Source: Pseudomonadota bacterium (GTDB lineage Bacteria; Pseudomonadota; Alphaproteobacteria; Acetobacterales; Acetobacteraceae). Taken from it: a DNA stretch of 15,378 bases. Within the stretch, counting starts at the first letter, position 1. The number at the start of each line of letters is the position of its first letter. This document shows positions 5,536-11,687 of the stretch, in pieces. The DNA is taken from NCBI GenBank assembly GCA_021829055.1, contig JAJZCS010000020.1:1-15378 (forward strand), written 5' to 3'. The translations under genes were made by a program, and so were the position numbers. The notes beneath the pieces are model-generated. The model ran no database searches. It saw only the letters and a program-made list of their open reading frames with translations, and was not told the origin of the DNA.

Positions 5536-6843
5536 ATGACAAACCACAAGGAGAAGCCGAGCCAGAACGTCCCCACCGTCTCGCGTGTCGAAGGCGATAC
5601 GCTTGTCGAGCTGGTCTATGACCGGGACAAGCGAAAGACGGGCCTCATCGTCTCGCGCTTCGGTGGCCTCTGGAATCTTGAGCAGGAACTCTCGCTCGGA
5701 AGTGGCGAAACACTGGTGCCATATTCGGCGGCGAACAATCTCATCGCCAAGGATTATGTGCTCCTGCCATCCACGCCTGTCGAGTATGGCTTCAAGCACG
5801 AGCTCGTCGCGGACATCAGCGCCCATCTCAGACGCTATGTGGACCTGTCGCCACGCTTCGAAACTATCGCGGCCTACTACGTGCTCCTGACCTGGGTCTA
5901 CGACGCGTTTACGGAAGTACCTTACCTGCGGCTCAAGGGCGACTACGGCACAGGTAAGACCCGTGCGCTGATGGTGATCGGCTCGCTCTGCTACAAGGCG
6001 TTCTTCGCCTCTGGGGCGAGCACGGTGTCGCCGATTTTCCATGTGCTCGACAGTTTTGGCGGGACGCTCATCCTCGACGAGGCCGATCTCCCTTTCAGCG
6101 ACGCTAAGGCCGAGCTGGTGAAGATTTTGAACAACGGGACCACGGCCGGCATGCCGGTGCTGCGTACGCTGCAGAACCGGCACAAGGAATTCAGCCCCTA
6201 CGCCTTCAAGGTGTTTGGTCCAAAGATCGTGGCGACGCGTGAACGCTTCGAGGATCACGCCCTCGAAAGCCGTTTCCTTACCGAAGAGACGGGCCTCAAG
6301 GATGTGCGTGCCGATATCCCCATCCACCTTCCGCCCGAAGCCAAGACCGAGGCGCTTGCGTTGCGCAATCGGTTGCTGCATTTCCGGCTATGTGAGTTCT
6401 TCAAGATCAAGGCCGATTCGTCGGCGCTCATCCCCGGTGTTGGGCCTCGCCTCAACCAGATGGCGTTGCCGCTTCTGAGCCTGATCGACGATCCTGCCGT
6501 TCGTGACGATATTCGCCGCATGCTCGAAGAGCAGAGCGCGGCCGAACTCTTGGACCGGCAAGAGAGCGTCCAGGGCGCTGTGCTCGCCGCAGTTGTCGCG
6601 GTGATCCAGCGCGCGCCAGGCGGCGCTATCGCGGTGCGGGACATCGCCGCCCAGTTCAACGCCGATCACTGTTCCGACTTCGGAGGTCCGGTGTCCAATC
6701 GTTGGGTGGGACACATGCTGCGCACGCGATTGGGCGCCAAGACGCGGAAGAGCAGCGGCATCTATGTTCTGCGCGAAGAGGAGCCGAAGCGGCTCGTCGC
6801 CTTGGCGTCGCGTTACGGAATCCCCGTTACGACGCCCGAATAG
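5536..6843 (+). CDS. P-loop ATPase with C-terminal helix-turn-helix-like region, mobile-element type
   Basis: A 435-residue ATPase. The Walker A motif is GDYGTGKT (135-142) and Walker B is TLILDEAD (177-184); a following segment (NNGTTAG...FGPKIVATRERF, about 198-236) contains sensor-like residues. Mobile elements often carry such proteins, related to DUF927/DUF3631-type helicase or primase ATPases, to support replication or processing. The helicase role is inferred. The N-terminus (1-100) has no clear domain, and residues about 345-420 look like a winged helix (GAIAVRDIAAQFN...SNRWVGHMLRTRLGA). It is first in a plus-strand block with XRE, RuvC-like and ArdC-like genes, driven from the dyad at 5462-5504. 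The region just before the ATG has only a weak AGGG motif touching the start. Confidence 0.75.
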   Translation: MTNHKEKPSQNVPTVSRVEGDTLVELVYDRDKRKTGLIVSRFGGLWNLEQELSLGSGETLVPYSAANNLIAKDYVLLPSTPVEYGFKHELVADISAHLRRYVDLSPRFETIAAYYVLLTWVYDAFTEVPYLRLKGDYGTGKTRALMVIGSLCYKAFFASGASTVSPIFHVLDSFGGTLILDEADLPFSDAKAELVKILNNGTTAGMPVLRTLQNRHKEFSPYAFKVFGPKIVATRERFEDHALESRFLTEETGLKDVRADIPIHLPPEAKTEALALRNRLLHFRLCEFFKIKADSSALIPGVGPRLNQMALPLLSLIDDPAVRDDIRRMLEEQSAAELLDRQESVQGAVLAAVVAVIQRAPGGAIAVRDIAAQFNADHCSDFGGPVSNRWVGHMLRTRLGAKTRKSSGIYVLREEEPKRLVALASRYGIPVTTPE

Positions 6844-6899
6844 AGCCGCCCCCACTGCTCGGCGATCTCCAGCCCGTTCCGCGTTATCCCCAACTCGAC

Positions 6900-6928
6900 T
6901 TGACTGGGCGTCAAAATCTGCCGCCTAG
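6900..6928 (+). promoter_or_regulatory. Shared promoter/operator site C, upstream of the XRE gene
   Basis: TTGACT (6900-6905), 17 bp, GCCTAG (6923-6928). TTGAC/GTCAA form an inverted repeat with a 5-bp spacer centred at 6907, and the outer arm GCCGCCTAG begins 13 bp from that centre, as in the sites at 1016 and 5462. The XRE start follows 47 bases later. Only the arm on the side of the transcribed gene is conserved, as at site A; the divergent site B has both arms. Autoregulation by the XRE protein is plausible. A small hairpin CCCGG-ATCA-CCGGG (6961-6974) sits directly before the first start codon. Confidence 0.65.
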
Positions 6929-6975
6929 CCTGAAATCCTGAAGCTGTAATCCTGGTTAGGCCCGGATCACCGGGT

Positions 6976-7332
6976 GTGCATCTTATGCCGCGCCTCCGAC
7001 TGTCGAACTATCTGAGGACCGAGCGCTTGCGTTCGGGCCTTAGCCAGCGTGAATTCGGGGAACTGATGGGTCTCAGCGGGAGCCGCGTTGCGCTTGCCGA
7101 ATCCGATCAACGTGCCCAGAGCATCCGAGTCGTGTTGATGGCGGAGATCATCTTCGGCAGGCCACACCGAGAGCTCTTCCCGGAATTGGTCGAGAGCATG
7201 GAGGACGCCATCCTGTTACGGGCGGCCGCTATAGAAATCCGTTTGTCCACGCGCACGGACCCTGTCTCCAAGCGCAAGCGCGCGCATCTGAATGCACTGA
7301 TTAACCGCCTGCAATTTCATCTACCATCATGA
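6976..7332 (+). CDS. XRE-family helix-turn-helix transcriptional regulator
   Basis: A 118-residue DNA-binding protein with a Cro/C1-type HTH at about residues 8-45: LSNYLRTERLRSGLSQREF, then GELMGLSGSRVALAESDQR. The rest (about 60-118) is helical and unassigned, ending KRKRAHLNALINRLQFHLPS. Two starts are possible: GTG at 6976, right after a CCCGG/CCGGG hairpin, or ATG at 6985; neither has a clear SD. The gene follows promoter site C and its stop overlaps the next ATG by 4 bases (ATGA at 7329-7332), so it is coupled to the RuvC-like gene. It is the best candidate for the regulator that binds the three shared dyads. That is inferred from location, not shown. Confidence 0.82.
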   Translation: MHLMPRLRLSNYLRTERLRSGLSQREFGELMGLSGSRVALAESDQRAQSIRVVLMAEIIFGRPHRELFPELVESMEDAILLRAAAIEIRLSTRTDPVSKRKRAHLNALINRLQFHLPS

Positions 7333-7859
7333 CCAAGACCGTCATTGCCGCCGCGCCCCCTGGTCTCGTTTTAGCAGTCCATGTGAGCACGTTCGGGTTC
7401 GGTTGGGTGTTGTTCGAGACGCCGCGACGGGTTGTGAGCTGGGCATTGGTTCGCGAGCGCGCGGGCCACGACGCCAAGCTACTTCAGAGCTTCAAGCGCC
7501 TAATCGAGCGATACGAGCCTGCGGTTCTTGCGGTCGAGGCATTCGAGGACGGAGAGAGCCGCCGGCGCCCGCGCATCCAGAAGCTCTACCGGGCCATGAT
7601 TGGAGAAGCCAACGCCGCACAAATAGGAACGCGCGTCTTTGACCGCGACGTCATACGGGCCGCCTTCGTCCACTTCGGTGCCCAGACGCGAGGCGAGATC
7701 GCTCGCGTCATCGCAGATCGAATCGATAGCTTTGGCCACCGGCTGCCCGGCAATCGCGAGGTCTGGAATACGCTCGATCCGCGCCAGAGCCTGTTCGATG
7801 CCGCGGCAATCGCCGTCACCTATTTCGTGGCCATGGGTGAGCTCGATCCTTGGGATTAG
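7329..7859 (+). CDS. RuvC/RNase H-fold protein with altered first acidic residue
   Basis: A 176-residue protein whose order of motifs fits the RuvC-like RNase H fold. The first strand is LAVHVSTFGFGWVLFE (15-30), a second strand ends in LAVEAFE (67-73), and a C-terminal helix carries SLFDAAAIAVTYF (154-166). RuvC resolvases have Asp in the first strand (IDPG-like); here the matching position is H18, while E70 and D157 are kept. The enzyme may use another metal arrangement or bind DNA without cutting. If active, the substrate would be branched or recombining DNA of the element. It overlaps the XRE gene by 4 bases and precedes the ArdC-like gene, from which it is separated by a hairpin-rich 73-base gap. 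Confidence 0.68.
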   Translation: MTKTVIAAAPPGLVLAVHVSTFGFGWVLFETPRRVVSWALVRERAGHDAKLLQSFKRLIERYEPAVLAVEAFEDGESRRRPRIQKLYRAMIGEANAAQIGTRVFDRDVIRAAFVHFGAQTRGEIARVIADRIDSFGHRLPGNREVWNTLDPRQSLFDAAAIAVTYFVAMGELDPWD

Positions 7860-7867
7860 CCCTCGCC

Positions 7868-7914
7868 CTGCCTCGCCGGCAGGCGGGAGCGTCGGAATGG
7901 TCCGGCGCTCCCGC
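7868..7914 (+). promoter_or_regulatory. Two RNA hairpins in the leader of the ArdC-like gene
   Basis: The first hairpin is CTGCC/GGCAG with a 5-nt loop (7868-7882). The second has 14-bp arms, GCGGGAGCGTCGGA (7883-7896) and TCCGGCGCTCCCGC (7901-7914), with a 4-nt loop ATGG and one G-U wobble. It ends 6 bases before the strong SD GAGGAGG (7921-7927). No T run follows. It could reduce read-through, protect the downstream mRNA end after processing, or regulate translation of the downstream gene. Confidence 0.5.
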
Positions 7915-7932
7915 GCTGCCGAGGAGGCATCA

Positions 7933-8847
7933 ATGCAAAACAATGTTCTTTCCAGAAAGGATGTCTTCGCCACCATAACGGACAAGATCGTCGCGGCAAT
8001 CGAAGCCGGCGCAGACGAATTCCGCATGCCCTGGCATGGCGGCATCTTGCCGCCGGAATTCCCAGTTAACGCCGCGACGGGCAAGCCGTATCGCGGGGTA
8101 AATGTCGTCTCGCTCTGGGCTGAAGCCATGCTCGGCCGCTACGTCTCCGGCCATTGGGCGTCCTACAAGCAATGGCAGAACCTCGGGGCCCAGGTGCGCA
8201 AGGGCTCCCGCGGCGCGCCCATCGTCTTCTACAAGCCCGTGGAATCAGAGCAGGAAGAAGGCGAACTGGACGACGTGGACGCGACCTATGCACCGCGCTA
8301 CATCGCCCGGCTCAGCTATGTCTTCAATGCCGATCAGGTCGATGGCTGGACCCCGCCCATGCCGGAATCCAAGACCATCGTCGAGCTCAACGAAGAGGTT
8401 GCGGCCTTCATTGCTAGGATCGGCGCCGACATCCACCATGGCTCGCATCGGGCTTGCTACCGGCGCGATCTCGACTGTATCGAGATGCCGGAGCCGAGGG
8501 CGTTCATCGGCACGAGCACCAGCTCACCCACCGAGGCCTATCATTCGGTCCTGCTCCACGAGATGGTGCATTGGTCGGGGGCGCCGCAGCGGCTCGACCG
8601 CGCATTCGGCAAGCGCTTCGGCGACGAAGCCTATGCCTTCGAGGAACTGATTGCAGAGTTGGGCGCAGCCTTCCTCTGTTCGGCATTCCGGATCGTCATA
8701 GAGCCGAGAGCGGATCACGCCGCCTACATAGCGACTTGGTTGAGCGTGCTTAGCCGGGATCACCGGGCGATCCTCTCAGCCGCAAGAATGGCGCGCGAAG
8801 CTGTAGAGTATTTGACGACCGTGTCCGCCTTTCACCATCAAGGCTAA
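7933..8847 (+). CDS. ArdC-like antirestriction protein with zincin domain
   Basis: A 304-residue protein with the two-part ArdC layout. An N-terminal ssDNA-binding domain (about 5-140) carries MPWH, NAATGKPYRGVNVVSLW, GHWASYKQW and VRKGSRG. A C-terminal zincin metallopeptidase domain has HEMVHW (209-214; ligands H209 and H213, catalytic E210) and a downstream EELIAELGAAFLC that supplies the third ligand. ArdC proteins are known to protect incoming plasmid DNA from restriction, which fits a conjugative element. The ATG at 7933 is chosen for its strong SD GAGGAGG 5 bases upstream; the same frame stays open back to 7639 but that part overlaps the RuvC-like gene. The hairpins before it suggest separate control. 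A hairpin with 7-bp arms follows at 8869-8887. Confidence 0.92.
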   Translation: MQNNVLSRKDVFATITDKIVAAIEAGADEFRMPWHGGILPPEFPVNAATGKPYRGVNVVSLWAEAMLGRYVSGHWASYKQWQNLGAQVRKGSRGAPIVFYKPVESEQEEGELDDVDATYAPRYIARLSYVFNADQVDGWTPPMPESKTIVELNEEVAAFIARIGADIHHGSHRACYRRDLDCIEMPEPRAFIGTSTSSPTEAYHSVLLHEMVHWSGAPQRLDRAFGKRFGDEAYAFEELIAELGAAFLCSAFRIVIEPRADHAAYIATWLSVLSRDHRAILSAARMAREAVEYLTTVSAFHHQG

Positions 8848-8868
8848 GTTCAGCTCACGCAGCACTGG

Positions 8869-8887
8869 ACCCCGGTACAACCGGGGT
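8869..8887 (+). terminator. Hairpin after the ArdC-like gene
   Basis: The arms ACCCCGG and CCGGGGT are perfect 7-bp complements around TACAA, 21 bases after the ArdC stop codon. Only CTT follows, not a T run, so termination would be weak or factor-dependent. Position makes it the likely end of the backbone operon. Confidence 0.5.
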
Positions 8888-9055
8888 CTTCAGCACGAGT
8901 GCCGTCCGGCGAAGGTTTGAGGTTACCATCTTTACCTCACCTACTCCGAGGTTCCTCCAACTGCCCGGCGGGTGCGCGGGTTGGCGCCAACTACCTCAAA
9001 TGACGGCAATAAGTTGCCTTCGCTGACCCGACCGGTTCAGCCATCGGGAGTCTTG

Positions 9056-9091
9056 AGAGGCTGTCGCGACTTCGCGGTCGCGACAGCCTCT
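9056..9091. terminator. Perfect 15-bp-stem hairpin upstream of cargo island 2
   Basis: The arms AGAGGCTGTCGCGAC (9056-9070) and GTCGCGACAGCCTCT (9077-9091) pair without mismatch around a 6-nt loop TTCGCG. No T run follows on either strand. It lies 17 bases before the -35 of the cargo promoter, so it could insulate the cargo from backbone transcription. A symmetric DNA recombination or protein-binding site is the alternative. Confidence 0.5.
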
Positions 9092-9108
9092 GGAACGAAC
9101 AGCCGAAC

Positions 9109-9137
9109 TTGCCGTAGGACAAGAAAATCCCTATAAT
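9109..9137 (+). promoter_or_regulatory. Promoter of the methyltransferase-like gene
   Basis: TTGCCG (9109-9114), exactly 17 bp, then a perfect TATAAT (9132-9137). Transcription would start near 9144, leaving a leader of about 40 bases before the ATG at 9184. It is the strongest sigma70-type promoter in the window and should drive both plus-strand genes of the island. Confidence 0.7.
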
Positions 9138-9183
9138 TTCAAGGTATTGAACTGCGCTGCCCACCCTTAGCAGGACACTCTGT

Positions 9184-9954
9184 ATGGCAATCTCACAGCC
9201 GTTGACCAGAAACGTGAATGAGAAGGTACTCTTACGTGAGGATGCGCCATTTTTGAAATTAGGTAAGGCGGTTGTAAAAGTGGCGCGCTCAAGTCCGCGC
9301 TGGTCATCCTTTATCCGAAATTCGGCTCAAGCTCGCAGCAGGTTGGAGGTGCTACGCACCTGTCAGGGCCTAGGCGCCATACCGGAAGCGCTGTTGGAGG
9401 ACTTCAACGATGCGTACTACCTTAGAAATCTCATTAAGTGTAGCTACGTAACCAGCGTTGTGCTTCCGCTACTCCCAAGATCGCTCCTGCACCCCTATTT
9501 CGATGTTGGAGCCGGCCTAGGAACATTCACTCATGCGATTTCCTCGCGTCTCCATGACGACTCAATTCGATTTGTGCTCCTGGACAGATCATGCGACCAG
9601 CTAAAGAGAGCCGATGCCCTGACCGGTGCATTGAATCTGCAAGGGAGCTTCTCGTTCGAAGTCGGAGAGGTCGGCATCGCTAGCATATCCCGCTTGCGCG
9701 AGGGCTTTTTGCTCGCGTCCTACAGCCTCTGCGAACTGAGCGCCCAGCATTTTGCATCCGATCTGATACCGTCAGCAATGGGCGCAGCAATTGTAGATTA
9801 TCCAGAGATCATCGAATCCATAGTCGTCGCGGCGATGAAACGAGAACGTGCTGTCATACACGATTTTGTGGAGCTAGAGTTGCCGTCTTCGATTTCAGGT
9901 ATCATAGGCCAGGAAAGAATTAAGGTGGCATATGCCATCGTACTCCCAAGTTGA
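9184..9954 (+). CDS. SAM-dependent methyltransferase-fold protein, Rsm22-like features
   Basis: A 256-residue class I methyltransferase-fold protein. Motif I is FDVGAGLGTF (106-115), the acidic end of strand 2 is VLLDRS (131-136), and strand 4 reads LLASYSLCELS (176-186). The last resembles the A-x-Y/H-x-L-x-E-L motif of Rsm22-type proteins, which act on or near ribosomal small subunits. No cysteine pair or zinc ribbon typical of full Rsm22 is visible, and the first 80 residues are unassigned. It is predicted cytosolic; the substrate is unknown. It starts an operon: the next gene's ATG (9932) lies inside its end, overlapping by 23 bases. It has its own TATAAT promoter. Tight coupling to a membrane-bound kinase fusion suggests a role as modifier, sensor or antidote in a conflict system rather than housekeeping. 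Confidence 0.68.
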   Translation: MAISQPLTRNVNEKVLLREDAPFLKLGKAVVKVARSSPRWSSFIRNSAQARSRLEVLRTCQGLGAIPEALLEDFNDAYYLRNLIKCSYVTSVVLPLLPRSLLHPYFDVGAGLGTFTHAISSRLHDDSIRFVLLDRSCDQLKRADALTGALNLQGSFSFEVGEVGIASISRLREGFLLASYSLCELSAQHFASDLIPSAMGAAIVDYPEIIESIVVAAMKRERAVIHDFVELELPSSISGIIGQERIKVAYAIVLPS

Positions 9955-11686
9955 CCTAGTCACGAAGTACTTCAGCGCCTGGCAGCATCATGATAGCGCG
10001 CTGCTACGAAGCATCATGGCTGGAGACATCCAATATGAAAGATCTGGCAAGAGCCCAATCCTCGGGATTGAGGCATTGGAATCGTATTGGAAGCGAAATT
10101 CGGATCGGCAAGAGGACCTCATCGTATACCCAAGCATCTCCGAGGTAAGACAAGATGCCATTGAAGCGATGTTCGTTGCCCAATTTTTTAGTTCGAAGGA
10201 GAAGGACTTTCAGACGGTTTTTGGGACAATCCGCTTTTTCTTCGACCCGGCGCAGCCTGGGCGCATCATACGCATCTGGGAAAAGTACGCCGTTAAGCGT
10301 GGTCGCGTCCCTGGACGAACGCTTAGAAAGCTAGGTCAGTGGGGGGTTCGTCGGTATAGACTCGCTCACGCGAGGCTTCTGAGATGGCGCGCTAGGACCG
10401 CTAACGCTCTTCGGGCAACTGGCCGATGGGCTCTGGTAGCGATGGTGGCGGCATTTGCAGCTTCGGCCATATTTTCCTTTTATCTCGATGGTCACCCACT
10501 TCCTCGGTTTATGGCGTCGGCTTGGGGAATCCTCTTTTCTCCGCTCGCTGGGACACCGGCGGAGCAAGCAGGACAAATCCATGCTCGCATCGCAGATTTC
10601 GTCAACGTCGTCGGAGCGTTCGGAGGAATCATAGCGCTCATCCTCTGGCCTCGGAGAGATGACGATGTTGAACTGTTTGACCTTCCCGACTTGGATCGCC
10701 AGCTGAAGGTAATGAATGATTTTATGAAGCGGTCTACGACCAGGCAGGTGGTGATCTTTTCGGGGGATTTCGACTTTCTCGGAAAGCACGACGGTCTATT
10801 CGAAACGCTTTCCGATTTAGCAACGCGTGATCGCCTCACCTTGGTAAGCGACCGTAGCGCAGAAGTCGTCAAGACGGCATCAGGTGATTCTCCACGCGTC
10901 CTCGAACTTCTCGAAAATCTGAGCCTCTCCGGTCGCATTGCGTTCGACAGTGGCCTAACGGACGTTCGATGCTCTTTGATACGAGATGAACTCGACAATG
11001 TCATTCTTTGCAAGGCTACCGTTGACAACTTGCAGCGAACGTGTGCGATCCATAATCGCGGACGCACGGAAAAGGTAGTGGAGGCGTTCGCAAGTGTCGT
11101 CGATGATGTAGTCCGTCGGACGCCCGTGTCGCGCATGTTCGGTGGCGATCGACGTTCCGTAGCGGTTATTGTCACTGGTGAGACGAAGTCTGGAAAATCG
11201 GAACTGGTCAAGCGAATAGCAGAGCAAGGATTTCACAAAATCAGTGCCGGGCGGGAGATCGCAGAGTTGTTGCCCCCGGGGCCTGATTACCCAACGCGAA
11301 GGCAATTGCTGGACAAAGGTGCCGAATTTCTATCTCCGGATGGGCAAAAGAAGTTCGGGGAAATCCTCCTTGGGCGAAGTTGGGGTTTCGAGCGCGTTGT
11401 CTTTGACGGTGTCAGGCTGCCTGGGAGCATCGACGAGATCAAAAGGGCTCTCGGGACTGCGTTCGTCGTATATGTTGAGGCGGACCCTGCGGTAAGACGC
11501 GAGCGGTACGAAGAAAGTTCTGATGGCTCGATTAGCTTCGAGGAAGTGAATGTTCATCCAGTTGAACGATGCGTAACCGAAATACGGAGACAAAACGACG
11601 TGGTCCTCGACGGCACCAAAGGCGTAGGGGAGAATGTGGCACACGTCATGCGGGAGATAGCGGCGAAGTACGAACTTGGAAACTAG
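9932..11686 (+). CDS. Multidomain fusion: NTF2/SnoaL-like, membrane region, PLD-like domain, P-loop kinase
   Basis: A 584-residue fusion I do not recognise as a whole. Residues 1-120 look like an NTF2/SnoaL-like fold (VDLVTKYFSAWQHHD; GTIRFFFDPAQ; IIRIWEKY). A basic stretch (122-165) leads to hydrophobic segments at about 166-186 and 224-240, with a third weak one near 192-207. Residues 270-395 (VVIFSGDFDFLGKHDGLF...LATRDRLTLVSD...CAIHNRGRTEKVVEAF) resemble an inactive PLD-like sensor domain, with no HKD motif. Residues 408-580 form a P-loop kinase with Walker A GETKSGKS (416-423), VVFDGVRLPG (489-498) and VYVEADPAVRRERY (513-526), like adenylate- or deoxynucleotide monophosphate-kinase families. 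The ATG at 9932 has a good SD (AAGGTGG) inside the preceding gene. Its stop is 1 base from the convergent stop of the next gene. A membrane-anchored nucleotide sensor or kinase is the likely role. Confidence 0.7.
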   Translation: MPSYSQVDLVTKYFSAWQHHDSALLRSIMAGDIQYERSGKSPILGIEALESYWKRNSDRQEDLIVYPSISEVRQDAIEAMFVAQFFSSKEKDFQTVFGTIRFFFDPAQPGRIIRIWEKYAVKRGRVPGRTLRKLGQWGVRRYRLAHARLLRWRARTANALRATGRWALVAMVAAFAASAIFSFYLDGHPLPRFMASAWGILFSPLAGTPAEQAGQIHARIADFVNVVGAFGGIIALILWPRRDDDVELFDLPDLDRQLKVMNDFMKRSTTRQVVIFSGDFDFLGKHDGLFETLSDLATRDRLTLVSDRSAEVVKTASGDSPRVLELLENLSLSGRIAFDSGLTDVRCSLIRDELDNVILCKATVDNLQRTCAIHNRGRTEKVVEAFASVVDDVVRRTPVSRMFGGDRRSVAVIVTGETKSGKSELVKRIAEQGFHKISAGREIAELLPPGPDYPTRRQLLDKGAEFLSPDGQKKFGEILLGRSWGFERVVFDGVRLPGSIDEIKRALGTAFVVYVEADPAVRRERYEESSDGSISFEEVNVHPVERCVTEIRRQNDVVLDGTKGVGENVAHVMREIAAKYELGN

Positions 11687-11687
11687 C

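Larger units (their letters stand above)
8848..9183. other. Structured intergenic region between the ArdC gene and cargo island 2
   Basis: No gene is visible in these 336 bases. They hold a 7-bp-stem hairpin (8869-8887), an 85-base stretch bounded by TTTGAGGT (8916-8923) and ACCTCAAA (8993-9000), a 12-bp palindrome GTTGGCGCCAAC (8980-8991), the 15-bp hairpin at 9056-9091, and the promoter at 9109-9137. It is the boundary between GC-rich backbone and less GC-rich cargo. The 8916-9000 part could be a small structured RNA or a recombination site. Confidence 0.4.

Noticed and set aside
5530..6381. 283-codon minus-strand ORF opposite the ATPase gene
   Set aside because: It is the antisense shadow of a well-supported P-loop ATPase in GC-rich DNA, with arginine- and histidine-rich low-complexity composition and no motif.
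7639..7932. 98-codon N-terminal extension of the ArdC-like protein
   Set aside because: It overlaps the RuvC-like gene in another frame, while a strong SD GAGGAGG lies directly before the ATG at 7933.
7500..8129. 209-codon minus-strand ORF opposite the RuvC-like and ArdC-like genes
   Set aside because: It crosses two supported plus-strand genes and their hairpin gap, and shows no domain.
8958..8991. Possible integron attC site (CCAAC ... GTTGG)
   Set aside because: The GTTRRRY/RYYYAAC core pattern is not met, the paired arms are short and no integron integrase is present.
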